DNA from: Vombatus ursinus
Lineage: Eukaryota > Chordata > Mammalia > Diprotodontia > Vombatidae
DNA length: 64,000 nucleotides
Reading direction: 5' to 3'
Assembly: GCF_900497805.2 (NCBI RefSeq)
Contig: NW_020954581.1
Span: 1,625,252-1,689,251 of the forward strand
The position numbers were made by a program, and so were the translations under genes. Under the pieces are notes generated by a model. It searched no databases. It saw nothing but the letters and a program-made list of their open reading frames with translations, and had not been told where the DNA came from. How positions within the stretch are numbered: position 1 is the first letter of the stretch; the number at the start of each line of letters is the position of its first letter. Shown piece after piece: positions 55,165 through 64,000 of this stretch.

Positions 55165-55335
55165 TGGAAAACATGATTCAAGAGTAAGGAGTCTTAATAG
55201 CTATTCCCAGTTTTAAGCTATTGAAGCTTAAAACAGGAGTAAGACTTTTGGGACATCCCATACAAGTGTGAGGCTTCTGTGATGTCTACAAGGCTTCAGT
55301 CTCTCTCACTCCTTACTCTTGAATCATGTTTTCCA
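55165..55335. repeat. perfect 28-bp inverted repeat with 115-bp spacer
   Basis: 55165-55192 and 55308-55335 are exact reverse complements (left arm starts tggaaaacatgattcaagag). Inside lies a second hairpin, gttttaagct at 55210-55219 and agcttaaaac at 55225-55234. Confidence 0.95.
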
Positions 55336-55339
55336 ACCC

Positions 55340-57100
55340 TTTCCATCCCTTCTCAAACCTCCCATGGCTCTCCCTCTCCCAACCCTCTCAGATTAGAACT
55401 TTACTTGAACTTTTTCACTGGAAGAAAAAATTGAGCTCATTCATGGTGAGCTCCCTCTTTTCCCCTTTTCATCATTTCATGTCACCCAAATGCCTTGTAC
55501 AACTATTTCCTCCTTCATATGTCTCCCAGGAAGGTGATCTTTTACCTTACTAAGGCAAATCCTGGCCCCCCTCCATCCCATTTTCTCTAAGAGATGGCTT
55601 CCTCTCTCGCTCCCGTTTTCTCGCTTATCTTCAATCTCTCCGTATCCACTGACTGCTTCCATATTGCTTAAAACATGTCCTTGTCTGCCCCAACCTCAAA
55701 AAACCCTCGTGATGATCCATCCTTATTAGCTATCATCCCATGCCTCTCCTCTCTTTTGGCTAAAACTCCTTGAGAAAGCTATCTACAATTGGATCCTCCA
55801 CTCCCTTTCCTCTCACTCTCTTCTTAACTTTCTATTTTAGGCTTCTGACCTTATCATTTAGGGGAGATTTCTCCCTTCAAAATGACTACTGTTCTCTTAA
55901 TTACCAAATCTAATGGCCTTCCCTCAGCCTTCCTCCTTCTTCACCTCTCTGCAGCTGATTGATGCTGTCAATCACCATCTTCTTGATACTCTCTTCTCCC
56001 CATATTTTTGGTTTTTCTTCTACTTATTTAAATGTTCCTTTGCTGGATCTTCATCCAGATCATGCCTACTAATTATAGATGTCCCATAGAGCTGTCCTGG
56101 GCCCTCGTGCCTTTTCCCTCTACACTATTTCAGTTGGTGATCTCATCAGCTTCTATGGATTCAATTATCTTCTTTATGATGATGATTCTTATCCAGCCCT
56201 AACCTCTCTGCTGACCTCCAATCTCACAGTCTCCAACTGCCTGTTGGACATCTTGAAGTGGAAGTCCCCTAGACAGCTTAAACTCTGTATGTCTAAAACT
56301 GAACTCTATCTTTCCCCTAGACTCTTCCCTCTTTTTAACTTCCTCCATTATACTCAAAGTTACCACCCTTTCCCCAATCACTCAGGCTTGAAACCTCAGC
56401 TCCTCACTCTCTCACACCTCCCATATCCTATGTGTTGTCAAGTCCTGTTGATTTTACCTTTGCAACATCACACCCATATTCCCCCTTCTCTCCTCTGACA
56501 CTGTTACCACCCTGGTACAGGCCTTCATCATCTCCTCTCTCTCCTCTGGTTGATCTCTCTTCCTTGACTCTCGCTCTACTCTAGTCCATCCATCATAATA
56601 CTCTTCCTAAAGCACAGGTCTGGCTCTACTTAATAAACTCCAGTGGTTCAATATCACCTCCAAGATCAAATAGAAAATCCTCTGTTTGACATTCAAAGCT
56701 ATTCCTAACCTGCCCACCTCCTAACTTTTCAGCCTTCTTATACCTTATTATTCTGATGTTCCTCACATGGGGTACTTCACCTTCCATTTCCATTGACTGT
56801 TCTCCATGCCTGGAATTCTCTCCCTCTTCATCTTTTCCTTTTGCTTTCAAATTCCAGCTAAAGTCCCACCTTCTACAAGCAGCCTTTCTCAATCCTTCTT
56901 AATTCTAGTACCTTTATCCTGTTAATTATCCCCTGTTATCTTGTATCTATCTTGCTTGTATATAGTTGTTGGTATGCTATCACCTCCATTGGACTGGGAG
57001 ATTCTTGAGAACCAGGACTGTCTTTTGCCTTTCTTTGTGTCTGAGGTGCTTAGCCCAGTTCCTGGTACGTAATTGGTGCTTAATAAATGTTTATTAACTG
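55340..57100 (+). mobile_element. L2 LINE, ORF2 reverse transcriptase to 3' end, sense
   Basis: Order intact for about 1.75 kb: ttcctccttcatatgtctcc, ggctaaaactccttgagaaa, ccaaatctaatggccttccc, ctggatcttcatccagatca, gtgatctcatcagcttctat, ctgacctccaatctcacagt, aataaactccagtggttcaa, gtgcttaataaatgtttatt. The frame 56079-56498 gives SHRAVLGPRAFSLYTIS and, where RT has YADD, YDDD. The copy is broken by stops and shifts. Confidence 0.9.
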
Positions 57101-57414
57101 CGTATAGTCAGTTCTGCAAACTTTTTGGGGCAACTGCAACCTGTTGTATTTAAACAAAATTTTTATGTCAAAAAAATAGGAAATAGATGGAGGAATGGTC
57201 ACCAGCACTGATCATAGCAATTTCTTGCAGAAATTTAGACATCATAAGTCAGTCACCATAACTGGGTGAACAACAAAAACTAAAAACTCTTTCAGTCAGC
57301 CCTGATTTTCCACCTAGTGAGATGTGGCAGGTAATAGCAACACTGGTTTAGAATACAAATCGGTTCATAAAATCTTACAGAGAAGGATTGTGGGAAATTA
57401 TGGTCAGTATTGCC

Positions 57415-57647
57415 TCATAATACTAATAAGAGCTAGCACTCACAAAGCACCTTAAGGTTTGCAAAGTGCTTCCTATGTGTCATCTCATTCAGTCCTCAAA
57501 ATAGTCCTGTGAAGTAGATGCTGTCATTATTCCCATTTTGCACATGAAGAAATTGAGGCTGAGACAGGGTATGCATCTGAGAAAGAATTCAAAGTCAGGT
57601 CTTCCTGACTGCAAGGTCAGCAGTCTTTTCACTGTGCTGCTCAGCTG
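57415..57647 (-). mobile_element. MIR-like CORE-SINE, antisense
   Basis: taaggtttgcaaagtgcttc, tctcattcagtcctcaaaat, acatgaagaaattgaggctg. Confidence 0.82.
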
Positions 57648-57686
57648 TAGAGGGAGAAAATCCATTTTAAAGAATGCTTGATGAGA

Positions 57687-57823
57687 GATAGCTAGATGGC
57701 GCAGTGGGTAGAGCACCGGCCCTGGATTCAGGAAGACCTGAGTTCAAATCCGGCCTCAGACACTTGACACTTACTAGCTGTGTGACCCTGGGCAAGCCAT
57801 TTCGCCCCATTTCCCCCACAAAA
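57687..57823 (+). mobile_element. short CORE-SINE (WSINE type) with target duplication
   Basis: Flanked by aatgcttgatgaga at 57673-57686 and 57824-57837. gatggcgcagtgggtagagc to a very short A tail. Confidence 0.95.
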
Positions 57824-58074
57824 AATGCTTGATGAGACCCCCAAATAAGCAAAATCAATCTAAGGGCATTTAAATAAAAAACTGGAAAAACAAGAGAGTT
57901 GAAATGTGAACAAGATTGACAAAGGTTTTTGTTGCACTTAAAAAAAAAAACCTCCATGCACAGTGGACCCTGGACCCTTGGACTTTATCATCATGTGATA
58001 TTCTTATAGAGAAAAAGGACATGACTGAAAACAAAAAAGATGTAAAAGTATCACTTCTTCAGGCATCTAAAGGA

Positions 58075-58175
58075 GGAGATTGTAAGCTCCTCGAGGGAAA
58101 GCATTATTTCTTTCTTCATATTTGTATTCCCAGTGCATGGCACACAGTTGGCACATAATATATGCTTATTGATTC
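58075..58175 (+). mobile_element. L2 3' end fragment
   Basis: gattgtaagctcctcgaggg, cagtgcatggcacacagttg, atgcttattgattcattgc. Confidence 0.75.
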
Positions 58176-58189
58176 ATTGCTTAACACCA

Positions 58190-58500
58190 AAGACTTAGAA
58201 ATCTCAGATATATCATTAGCAACAAAACGTGGCTGAGACTAGATGCTGACCCACGTATCTGCTTTCCCATTTTGTAAAATTCTTAGGAGAGTCATCTCCC
58301 TACATATGATGGTTCTGTTGATGAAGGTACTAGAAAGGAGCAGGCAGATTTTCACAAGTAGTATTCCACAGCTGACCTTTATCAATACACAGTTGTCTGA
58401 GCAGTTCAGGAAATGCCAAATCCTGCTGTGATTATTGTTTGACTACAAAATAGCATTTGATTTGGCAAATCAAAATGGCACCTTAAATGTTATCCAACAG
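58190..58500 (+). mobile_element. possible RTE-clade LINE reverse transcriptase remnant
   Basis: A translated piece reads QLSEQFRKCQ then, after a stop, FDYKIAFDLANQNG, recalling the RTE RT motif Q-F-R-K then D-Y-K-K-A-F-D-S-V. Weak, and the upstream motif is unclear. Confidence 0.45.
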
Positions 58501-58862
58501 CAGGGATTCCTAATCTTTTCTCGTATCGTGGACCCCTTCGGTGGTCTGGTGAAACTGATGGATCCCTTCTCAGAATGATGCTTTTAAATGAAGAAAAGAA
58601 AAATAGACAAGATTTTAAAAGAAACCAACAGTCCCCCAAATATTTTTTTAAAAACAAGTTCAGTCAGCAAGCATTTCTTAAGAAACTACTATGTGCCAGG
58701 CACTACCCTAAGCATTGGAGACACAAAGAGAGGTAAAAACCATTCCCTACCCTTAAGGAATTCACTATCTAATGGGAAACAACATGCACACAACAGCTAC
58801 ATTAGGATAAATAGGAAATAATCAATGGGGGAAAGTACTAGGATTAAACTCATGAACCCCTT
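58501..58862. mobile_element. hAT-like MITE, copy C, with a dispersed repeat inserted
   Basis: Starts cagggattcctaatcttttc, ggaccccttcggtggtctgg, gatcccttctcagaatgatg. 58658-58846 is the tgtgccaggcactaccctaa-class repeat, after which the MITE end resumes as catgaacccctt. Confidence 0.65.
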
Positions 58863-58874
58863 CTATAAAGAGAT

Positions 58875-59020
58875 GTATTCTGGTATAGTGCAAAGAGGGC
58901 AGACTTTGGATTTTGGACCTTGTATTCAAATCCTGCCTCTGACACATTGGCTTTGAGACCAAGAGCTGATCATCCCCTTCCTCAGTGCCCTGGGAAGCTC
59001 TAAGGCTCTAAGTTACTATG
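58875..59020 (+). mobile_element. MIR-like SINE, worn
   Basis: ttctggtatagtgcaaagag, gtattcaaatcctgcctctg. Confidence 0.6.
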
Positions 59021-59082
59021 GCTGAATTGTTAATCTGCTTCATGGAAGGAGTTTCTACATTGGGAGTTCTTTGTTTTTTCCT

Positions 59083-59238
59083 GTTTTTTTTTTGTTTGTT
59101 TGTTTTTGTTTTTGTTTTGTTTTTATTTGGTTAGGCAATGGGGTTAAGTGACTTGCCCAGGGTCACACAGCTAGTAGTGTCAGAGGCTGGATTGGAACTT
59201 TAGGCCCAGTGCTCTATCCATTCAGCTACCTAGCTGCC
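59083..59238 (-). mobile_element. short CORE-SINE (WSINE type), antisense
   Basis: (GTTT)n tail, atggggttaagtgacttgcc, cattcagctacctagctgcc. Confidence 0.9.
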
Positions 59239-59239
59239 T

Positions 59240-59930
59240 CCACATTCAAATTCAGTACTTTCCACTGTGCAGTGTTTTTGGTTGTTATATGGCTGTGGTC
59301 ATGGAACACTATATTCTCCAGAGAATTGAAACTGAGGATTGCCTAAAGAGTAACAGAACACAGAATAAGAATGTACAGATAGCAATATATGATAAACAAG
59401 GAAGAGTGAGATAGGAAGAATGTATTTTTAAATTTATTTTTTTTAACCTAATGGAGCCCCAGAAATAGTCATGGAACACTGATAAATACAAATAAATGAG
59501 TGGGGGAGATAGCTTCCAGCCATAATTGAGGTACGCCTAAGTGAGACAGTAACCTCAAATAGTCTTATCCTGTTACTTGATTCAATTAAAAAAAAAAACT
59601 CACATTAATTAAGCATCTGCTAAGTCCAAAACATTATTATGTGTTATGGCCCTGTGCCTGTACCTTATGAGAATTATGAGAATTTCATTAATTAAATTTC
59701 CCTTGAGTGGCATCCAAGATGGACCCTCATGTATTGATTTCAACTTTATAGTTAAGTGGTTAAAGGGAGATTCTAATGTAGTTTAAATAAGATGCAGGCC
59801 TGCTTGGTTGGGGGGATGTTTTCATTGACTTATGAACAATTGAATGGATATATTGAGGTGGGTATTACACAATCCGATGTGGTCTTCTTGATCTGGATCT
59901 GTGATTGACTTTCTCTACCTGCTGCAGATC
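59240..59930. other. no gene recognised
   Basis: AT-rich, apparently unique intron 7 sequence. Confidence 0.5.
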
Positions 59931-59934
59931 AGAA

Positions 59935-60065
59935 ACTCACCTGTGACTTAAAATACCTAGATTATTGCATAGGGGCACTGAAGGAGGTTAAGGGACTTGC
60001 CCAGGGTCACACAGCCAGTATGTTTCAAGAGGCCAGACTTGAATCCCTGTCTTCTGATTCTACTT
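59935..60065 (-). mobile_element. CORE-SINE fragment, antisense
   Basis: ggttaagggacttgcccagg and gtcacacagccagtatgttt. Confidence 0.65.
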
Positions 60066-60270
60066 GTGTGCTAGTTAACTGTTACCTCAGATGGCCTCAT
60101 GCTTTTTACTGGATGGAACCAAATTGTAAATGCTATAAAAAAGTATCCGTTTCATCCCAAAGAACTTTTATAGTCTCAGACCAACTTTCCAGAGAACAGC
60201 AGGTATGTTGAGAATCAATATTTAGTAAAATATGCCTAAAGGTGACGTTTTGGGTTTTTGCTTTTTCCAG

Positions 60271-60383
60271 GTCAGAAAAATACTCAATACATCCTGATGT
60301 TTGATGTGTTTGTTATTGTGGGTTGCTTTACTTCCCTTATTCTATGCACCAGATCCATTGTCCTGGCCCTCAGATTGCAAAAA
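60271..60383 (+). CDS. MCOLN2: MCOLN2 exon 8: TM2
   Basis: Acceptor gctttttccag precedes 60271 and donor gtaagt follows 60383; 113 nt, entering with two bases of Ser and ending on a codon boundary. The protein QKNTQYILMFDVFVIVGCFT then SLILCTRSIVLALRLQK is the second membrane segment with the conserved basic end R-S-I-V-L-A-L-R. It follows an 11.3-kb intron, the second longest here. Confidence 0.97.
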
Positions 60384-60764
60384 GTAAGTATGTGCATTTC
60401 GATTCTCACCTCCCTCCCTTTGGCTTCTTCCCTTTTGGTTTGCCCAGAGGACGGAATATTGATACTGCATCATCCCCCTATTTCAGAAGTCCCTCAGATG
60501 GATTAAATCCCTGGAGGAGAGTGATTGCCTCCCCACCAGGCTATTTAATTAGCCTGGGGTGTAGGAAGTAACTAAAGATTTTTGAAGAGTGAGGCTCTTC
60601 CAGATAATTGGTGCTCCTCTAACTAAATTAATAAACTCATAGGAAAAGGCCACAGAAGATATGTTTCTCTCTCTTCTTTCCCTTGTCCCAAGCCTGAAGA
60701 GCTACTTCCCTGGAGAGTTGCTGCTTTATATTGTACCATGTATGTTCTACCTCTATAACAGGGT

Positions 60765-61080
60765 TTACAGTGGAAGGGACCTTAGAAGGGAAAGACAAGT
60801 AGATTCGAAATCAGAGGAATTGAGTGCAAATCCCACCTCCACTGCTTACTACCTATGTGACCTTGAGCAAGTCATTGGCCTCATCATATGTATAATAAAG
60901 TTGTACTAAATTGCCCCTGAGGTTCTATATTCATCTAATTCAATACCTTCATTTTACATGTGAGTTAATCCAGGCCCATGGAAATTAAGGGACTTGTCCA
61001 ATGTCACACAAATGGCAGAGATAAGATTAAACCCAGATCCTCTAACTAAAATCAGCATCCTTTTTACTACACCATGATGC
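60765..61080. mobile_element. MIR-like SINE (+) followed by MIR-type repeat (-)
   Basis: 60790-60920 (ttgagtgcaaatcccacctc, gaccttgagcaagtcattgg) and 60945-61080 (gtccaatgtcacacaaatgg). Confidence 0.65.
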
Positions 61081-61586
61081 CTTCCTTCTGTTAAGGTTGA
61101 TTTCTGTTAGCTAGAGTCTGTTACTGTTAAATATTGTGACATCAATTTGGCACACAAATTTAATTTGATTCATCAATTGCTTGTAATCAGGTGTCCATGC
61201 TTAGTAAAATGTCAGATTCTGTAGGGGATAGAAATGTGTTGGACATAATCTCTGCCCTCAGGGTACTTAGAGTCTAGTTGGGAAATTTGGTGGCAGATGA
61301 TTTTCTAGGCCAGAGCAGTGGTGTCCATCTCAAATAGAAATGGGGCCTACCAAATCATACATAAAGATTCAGAAAAACCATATATTAACATTATCTGTGT
61401 TCCATGGTGTTTGTATTTATTTTGCTGAATATTTCCCAGTTGCATTTTACTCTCATTTGCTCTCCCTTGGGAGTACCGTGATGCTGTCAGAGACACCTGT
61501 GGGCTAGAGCACCATTCACAGTTTCCCTCCCACTTCCCAGATGGCAGGATTGTGTGTAAGAAACACTTTAAAAATGTTTGCTACAG

Positions 61587-61736
61587 AGATTTATAAGGTT
61601 CTTCCTGGAAAAATATAAAAGACGTGTGAGTGATGCTGACCGCTGGGAGTTTATCAACGGATGGTACATTCTCGTGATCATCAGTGACCTAATGACCATC
61701 ATTGGATCAATATTAAAAATGGAAATCAAAGCAAAG
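61587..61736 (+). CDS. MCOLN2: MCOLN2 exon 9: TM2-TM3 linker and TM3
   Basis: Acceptor tttgctacag precedes 61587 and donor gtgaga follows 61736; 150 nt, 50 codons, phase 0. It encodes RFIRFFLEKYKRRVSDADRW (cytosolic linker, basic), then EFINGWYILVIISDLMTIIG and SILKMEIKAK (TM3). The SDLMTIIGSILKMEI stretch is nearly invariant in mammalian TRPML2 and TRPML3. It is the last exon in the window; about five more would be expected downstream. Confidence 0.97.
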
Positions 61737-62150
61737 GTGAGAGCGTGAATTTTGAGCCACCCTAAAGCTATTATTCCCGATGGACTTTCATCCTGAAAAC
61801 CGACACTCCTTGTAGCTTCATCTGGAATACTTTCTTTTATTCAATCTCCCTTCACATACATACAAATGAACCAAGTCTGTGCTTTGGTTTCTTAAGAAAG
61901 GTAGAATAAGGTGGCCCACACACTGTGGAAAATAATATTCTCCTGATTACACTGGGTACTTGGCAACATCTGCTGAGTAGACGCTGAAGTGGGAAAAATG
62001 CTTTATGGTGAAAAGGCTGTCTATTTTTCCCCCCAGAAAGAGTGACTCTCCAAAGATCTGTATGCTTTGCTGAGGAAATGCTAACCACAAATGCTTTGTT
62101 CTCTGGCACCAAGTTTATATAACCAAGGACTCATGTAGCTTGTGCTGGGA
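61737..62150. other. MCOLN2 intron 9, first part: no other feature
   Basis: Apparently unique; an 86-codon reverse frame at 61852-62112 shows no recognisable domain. Confidence 0.5.
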
Positions 62151-62154
62151 CACA

Positions 62155-62510
62155 AATTCATAGGATTGTAGATTTAGAACCAGATGGTACTTTGGAGGTC
62201 ATTTAGCCCAGCTCCCTTGTTTGACAGGTGGAGAAACTGAGGCTGATAGAGATTAAGGGTTGTGCTCAAGCTGTTCAGGTGGCAGAGGTCCCCTGGCTTC
62301 ATATCCCACCTTTGTGCTACTGTGTTGTATGGCTTCCATAGATTTAGAGCTGGGAGGGAACTCGGAGATCATCTTCTCCAATGCCCACTTTTTATAAGTG
62401 ATGAGACAAGGTCAGAGAAATGAAGTTATGTGCTCAGGGTCACACAAGGAATAAGGAATAGAGTTGGGATTCCAATTCAGGCTCTCTGCCTTCAAATCCA
62501 GCCCCCTTGC
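62155..62510 (-). mobile_element. two MIR-type repeats in tandem, antisense
   Basis: gatttagaaccagatggtac and gatttagagctgggagggaa begin successive units of about 175 bp, each with the reverse-core remnant. Confidence 0.7.
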
Positions 62511-62646
62511 AGGTCTTGTGAAGTCTGTTGAGGGATTCTAGGGGATTTCTGTACCACATCTTGTGGCTATGAAAGCTCTGAGCTCTTGGCTCTGGAAAGC
62601 TGAGTCCAGTTAACCTCATGGTTTAGAGTCCTGGAAGCTTGCCTGG

Positions 62647-63088
62647 GGATGAGGGGGAGAAGAGAAAGAAGGAAGGGGGGGGAGGAGAAAGAAGGGAAGA
62701 AAAGAGGGAGTGAGGGAGAAGAGAAGGGAGGAAGAGAGGGAAGGAGANNNNNNNNNNAAAGAGGGAGTGAGGGAGAAGAGAAGGGAGGAAGAGAGGGAAG
62801 GAGAGAAGAGAAGAAAGGAGGGAGTGAGAGAGAAGGGAAAGAGGGAAGAGGGAGTGAAGGAAAAAGGAAGGATGGAGGGAAGAAGAAATAAGAGAAGAAA
62901 GGAAGGAGTAGGGGGAAGGAAGGAAGGAGAGAGGGATGGAGAAAGAAGGGAAGGGAGTGAGGGAGAAAGGAAAGAGGGAGGGAAGGAAGGAGTGAAGGAG
63001 AAGGGAAGGAGGGAGTGAGGAGGAAGGGAAAGAAGGAGGGAGAATGAAGGGAGAAAGGAAGGGGGGAGTGAGGAAGAAGAGAAGGAAG
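62647..63088. repeat. GA-rich low-complexity tract with an assembly gap
   Basis: Purine-only units such as gagggagtgagggagaagag fill 440 bp; N bases at 62748-62757. Confidence 0.97.
62748..62757. other. 10-N assembly gap between identical 47-bp segments
   Basis: 62701-62747 and 62758-62804 are identical (both begin aaagagggagtgagggagaa). Confidence 0.97.
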
Positions 63089-63089
63089 G

Positions 63090-63160
63090 ATTTATTAAGC
63101 ACCTACTATGGTCCAGGCACTGTGCTAAGTGCTTTACAATACTATCTTATCTGAGCAGAG
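63090..63160. repeat. short piece of the tactatggtccaggcactgtg class repeat
   Basis: gatttattaagcacctacta and ctgtgctaagtgctttacaa. Confidence 0.65.
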
Positions 63161-63710
63161 ATTACCTAATGCTAAAGCCTTCTGTTCTACAAACCCCAAA
63201 AGCTTGGAAGTTAAGACTCTCAGGCCTGCTGGGGGATCGTTGGAGGACCCTATCTCCCTCATGGACTATACAGATATGGTCCCTGTAGTCACCAGAAGAC
63301 TAGTCATAGTATCAACAAGGCAAATGGACAAGTAGAAAATTCATCATTAAGGGCTTTTGTTATAGTCCTGTTGGCCAAGATAGTTTCTGGTGGTAAATCC
63401 CTTTTACTCAGCCTTACCATTATCCTTGGCAAACATTTCCTGGGGGCCCACTAGGCTGGAGGATTTGTAAATAAGGTTTCCCAGCTGCCTAATTGGAAAT
63501 TTTCTGTAAGGAAGCATCTTCCAAGGTTAGACATGGATTACTTGCCTTTAATCCGATTTCCAGTGTCCTTTGCATTTAACATGTGTTTGGACTAAAACCA
63601 AAGCCGGTATATTACTGCATGGGGACTGGGTATTACTAGTGAATCATTGCTGTCATTGATGGACAGAACTACCTCCAAGGCAGCCCATTTTACTTTTTGG
63701 TCAGTTCTAA
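63161..63710. other. no gene recognised
   Basis: Apparently unique intron 9 sequence. Confidence 0.5.
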
Positions 63711-63718
63711 TTGTCAGG

Positions 63719-63875
63719 GCAGCCAGGTGGCACAGTGGATAGAGCTCTCAAGTCAGGAGGACCTGAATTCAAATTCGGCCTCAGACCAAACACTTGATGC
63801 TTACTAGCTGTGTGACCCTGGGCAAGTCACTTAACCCCAATTGCCTAAAAAAAAAAACACAAACAAAAAAACAAA
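63719..63875 (+). mobile_element. short CORE-SINE (WSINE type)
   Basis: gggcagccaggtggcacagt, ccccaattgcctaaaaaaaa, then an A/C-rich tail. Confidence 0.93.
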
Positions 63876-64000
63876 TAGAGTACTGAGCCTGGAGTCAGGA
63901 AGACCTGAGTTCAAATCTGGACTCAGGCACTTACTAGCTGTGTGACCCTGAGCAGGTCACTTAACCCTGTTTGCCTCAGTTTCCTCATCTGTAAAATGGC
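63876..64000 (+). mobile_element. CORE-SINE, cut by window end
   Basis: gtactgagcctggagtcagg, ctgtgtgaccctgagcaggt, ctcatctgtaaaatggc. The preceding short SINE sits exactly where this element's head would be, so it probably inserted there. Confidence 0.88.

Larger units (their letters stand above)
20707..64000 (+). other. MCOLN2: MCOLN2 gene (mucolipin-2 / TRPML2), partial, exons 2-9 visible
   Basis: TRPML2 is a six-TM endolysosomal cation channel of the mucolipin family, opened by PI(3,5)P2 and passing Ca2+ and other cations out of endosomes and lysosomes. Eight exons with GT/AG borders join in phase into 344 codons. The translation follows mammalian MCOLN2 rather than MCOLN1 or MCOLN3, for example KFYFMNPCEKYRAR, SFKEDNTVAFKHLFLKGYSG, RIGLKVCKQHYKKG, RELPDCYVF and INGWYILVIISDLMTIIGS. 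The family length is about 540-570 residues, so roughly 200 residues lie past the right edge. Introns after exons 2-8 are about 12.3, 2.7, 6.8, 0.77, 4.9, 11.3 and 1.2 kb. Exon numbers assume one upstream exon, as in human. In human, MCOLN2 lies between MCOLN3 and LPAR3; neither is seen here. No disabling change was found in the visible exons. Confidence 0.97.

Noticed and set aside
56079-56498. 139-codon frame considered as a host gene
   Set aside because: It is L2 reverse transcriptase, with flanking L2 sequence in order on both sides.
62623-63102. 159-codon Ser/Leu/Phe/Pro frame
   Set aside because: It is the complement of the GA-rich tract and runs across Ns.
1-64000. tRNA genes suggested by tRNA-like heads
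   Set aside because: All such heads continue into SINE cores and tails, so they are SINE parts and not tRNA genes.
1-64000. Endogenous retrovirus or LTR element
   Set aside because: No paired long terminal repeats, primer-binding site or gag/pol/env-like stretch was recognised. Direct repeats found here are short target duplications.

Overview
The window is vertebrate nuclear DNA from a marsupial. It is AT-rich and CpG-poor, and it is packed with marsupial-type tRNA-derived CORE-SINEs (roughly fifty copies), L1, L2, CR1/L3 and RTE/BovB LINE fragments and hAT-like MITEs. One host gene is present: MCOLN2 (mucolipin-2, TRPML2) on the + strand. Its exons were recognised by joining translated segments across GT/AG splice sites in matching phase. 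The species cannot be fixed from the sequence alone.

Layout. 1-20.7 kb: a TG microsatellite, a possible GC-richer 5' exon ending at 188, then intergenic or first-intron DNA made mostly of old repeats (L2 at 8.2-9.3 and 10.0-10.9 kb, L1 at 6.8-8.2 kb and probably 17.6-18.7 kb, CR1/L3 at 12.4 and 14.2 kb). 20.7-61.7 kb: eight consecutive coding exons of MCOLN2 (20707-20866, 33159-33332, 36071-36224, 43032-43119, 43886-43982, 48911-49010, 60271-60383, 61587-61736). From the tandem ATG in the first of these they total 1032 nt, 344 codons, without a stop. They encode the cytosolic N-terminus, TM1, the whole luminal domain, TM2, the TM2-TM3 linker and TM3. The pore, TM4-TM6 and the C-terminal tail lie beyond the right edge.

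The introns carry a layered record of retroposition: L1 copies split by SINEs and by a BovB tail, SINEs with clear target-site duplications, a SINE with an apparent 3' transduction, and a 31-bp direct repeat that duplicates the branch-point/polypyrimidine region of one MCOLN2 exon. A 10-N assembly gap at 62748-62757 sits in a GA-rich tract between two identical 47-bp segments and is probably a mis-joined overlap. I found no second host gene, no RNA gene other than SINE-type tRNA relics, and no recognisable endogenous retrovirus. The most unusual signals are the exon-7 acceptor duplication, a 28-bp perfect inverted repeat at 55.2-55.3 kb, a SINE with an unusually long BovB-type tail at 34.9 kb, and a CpG-bearing 75-codon ORF with a downstream polyadenylation signal in intron 4.
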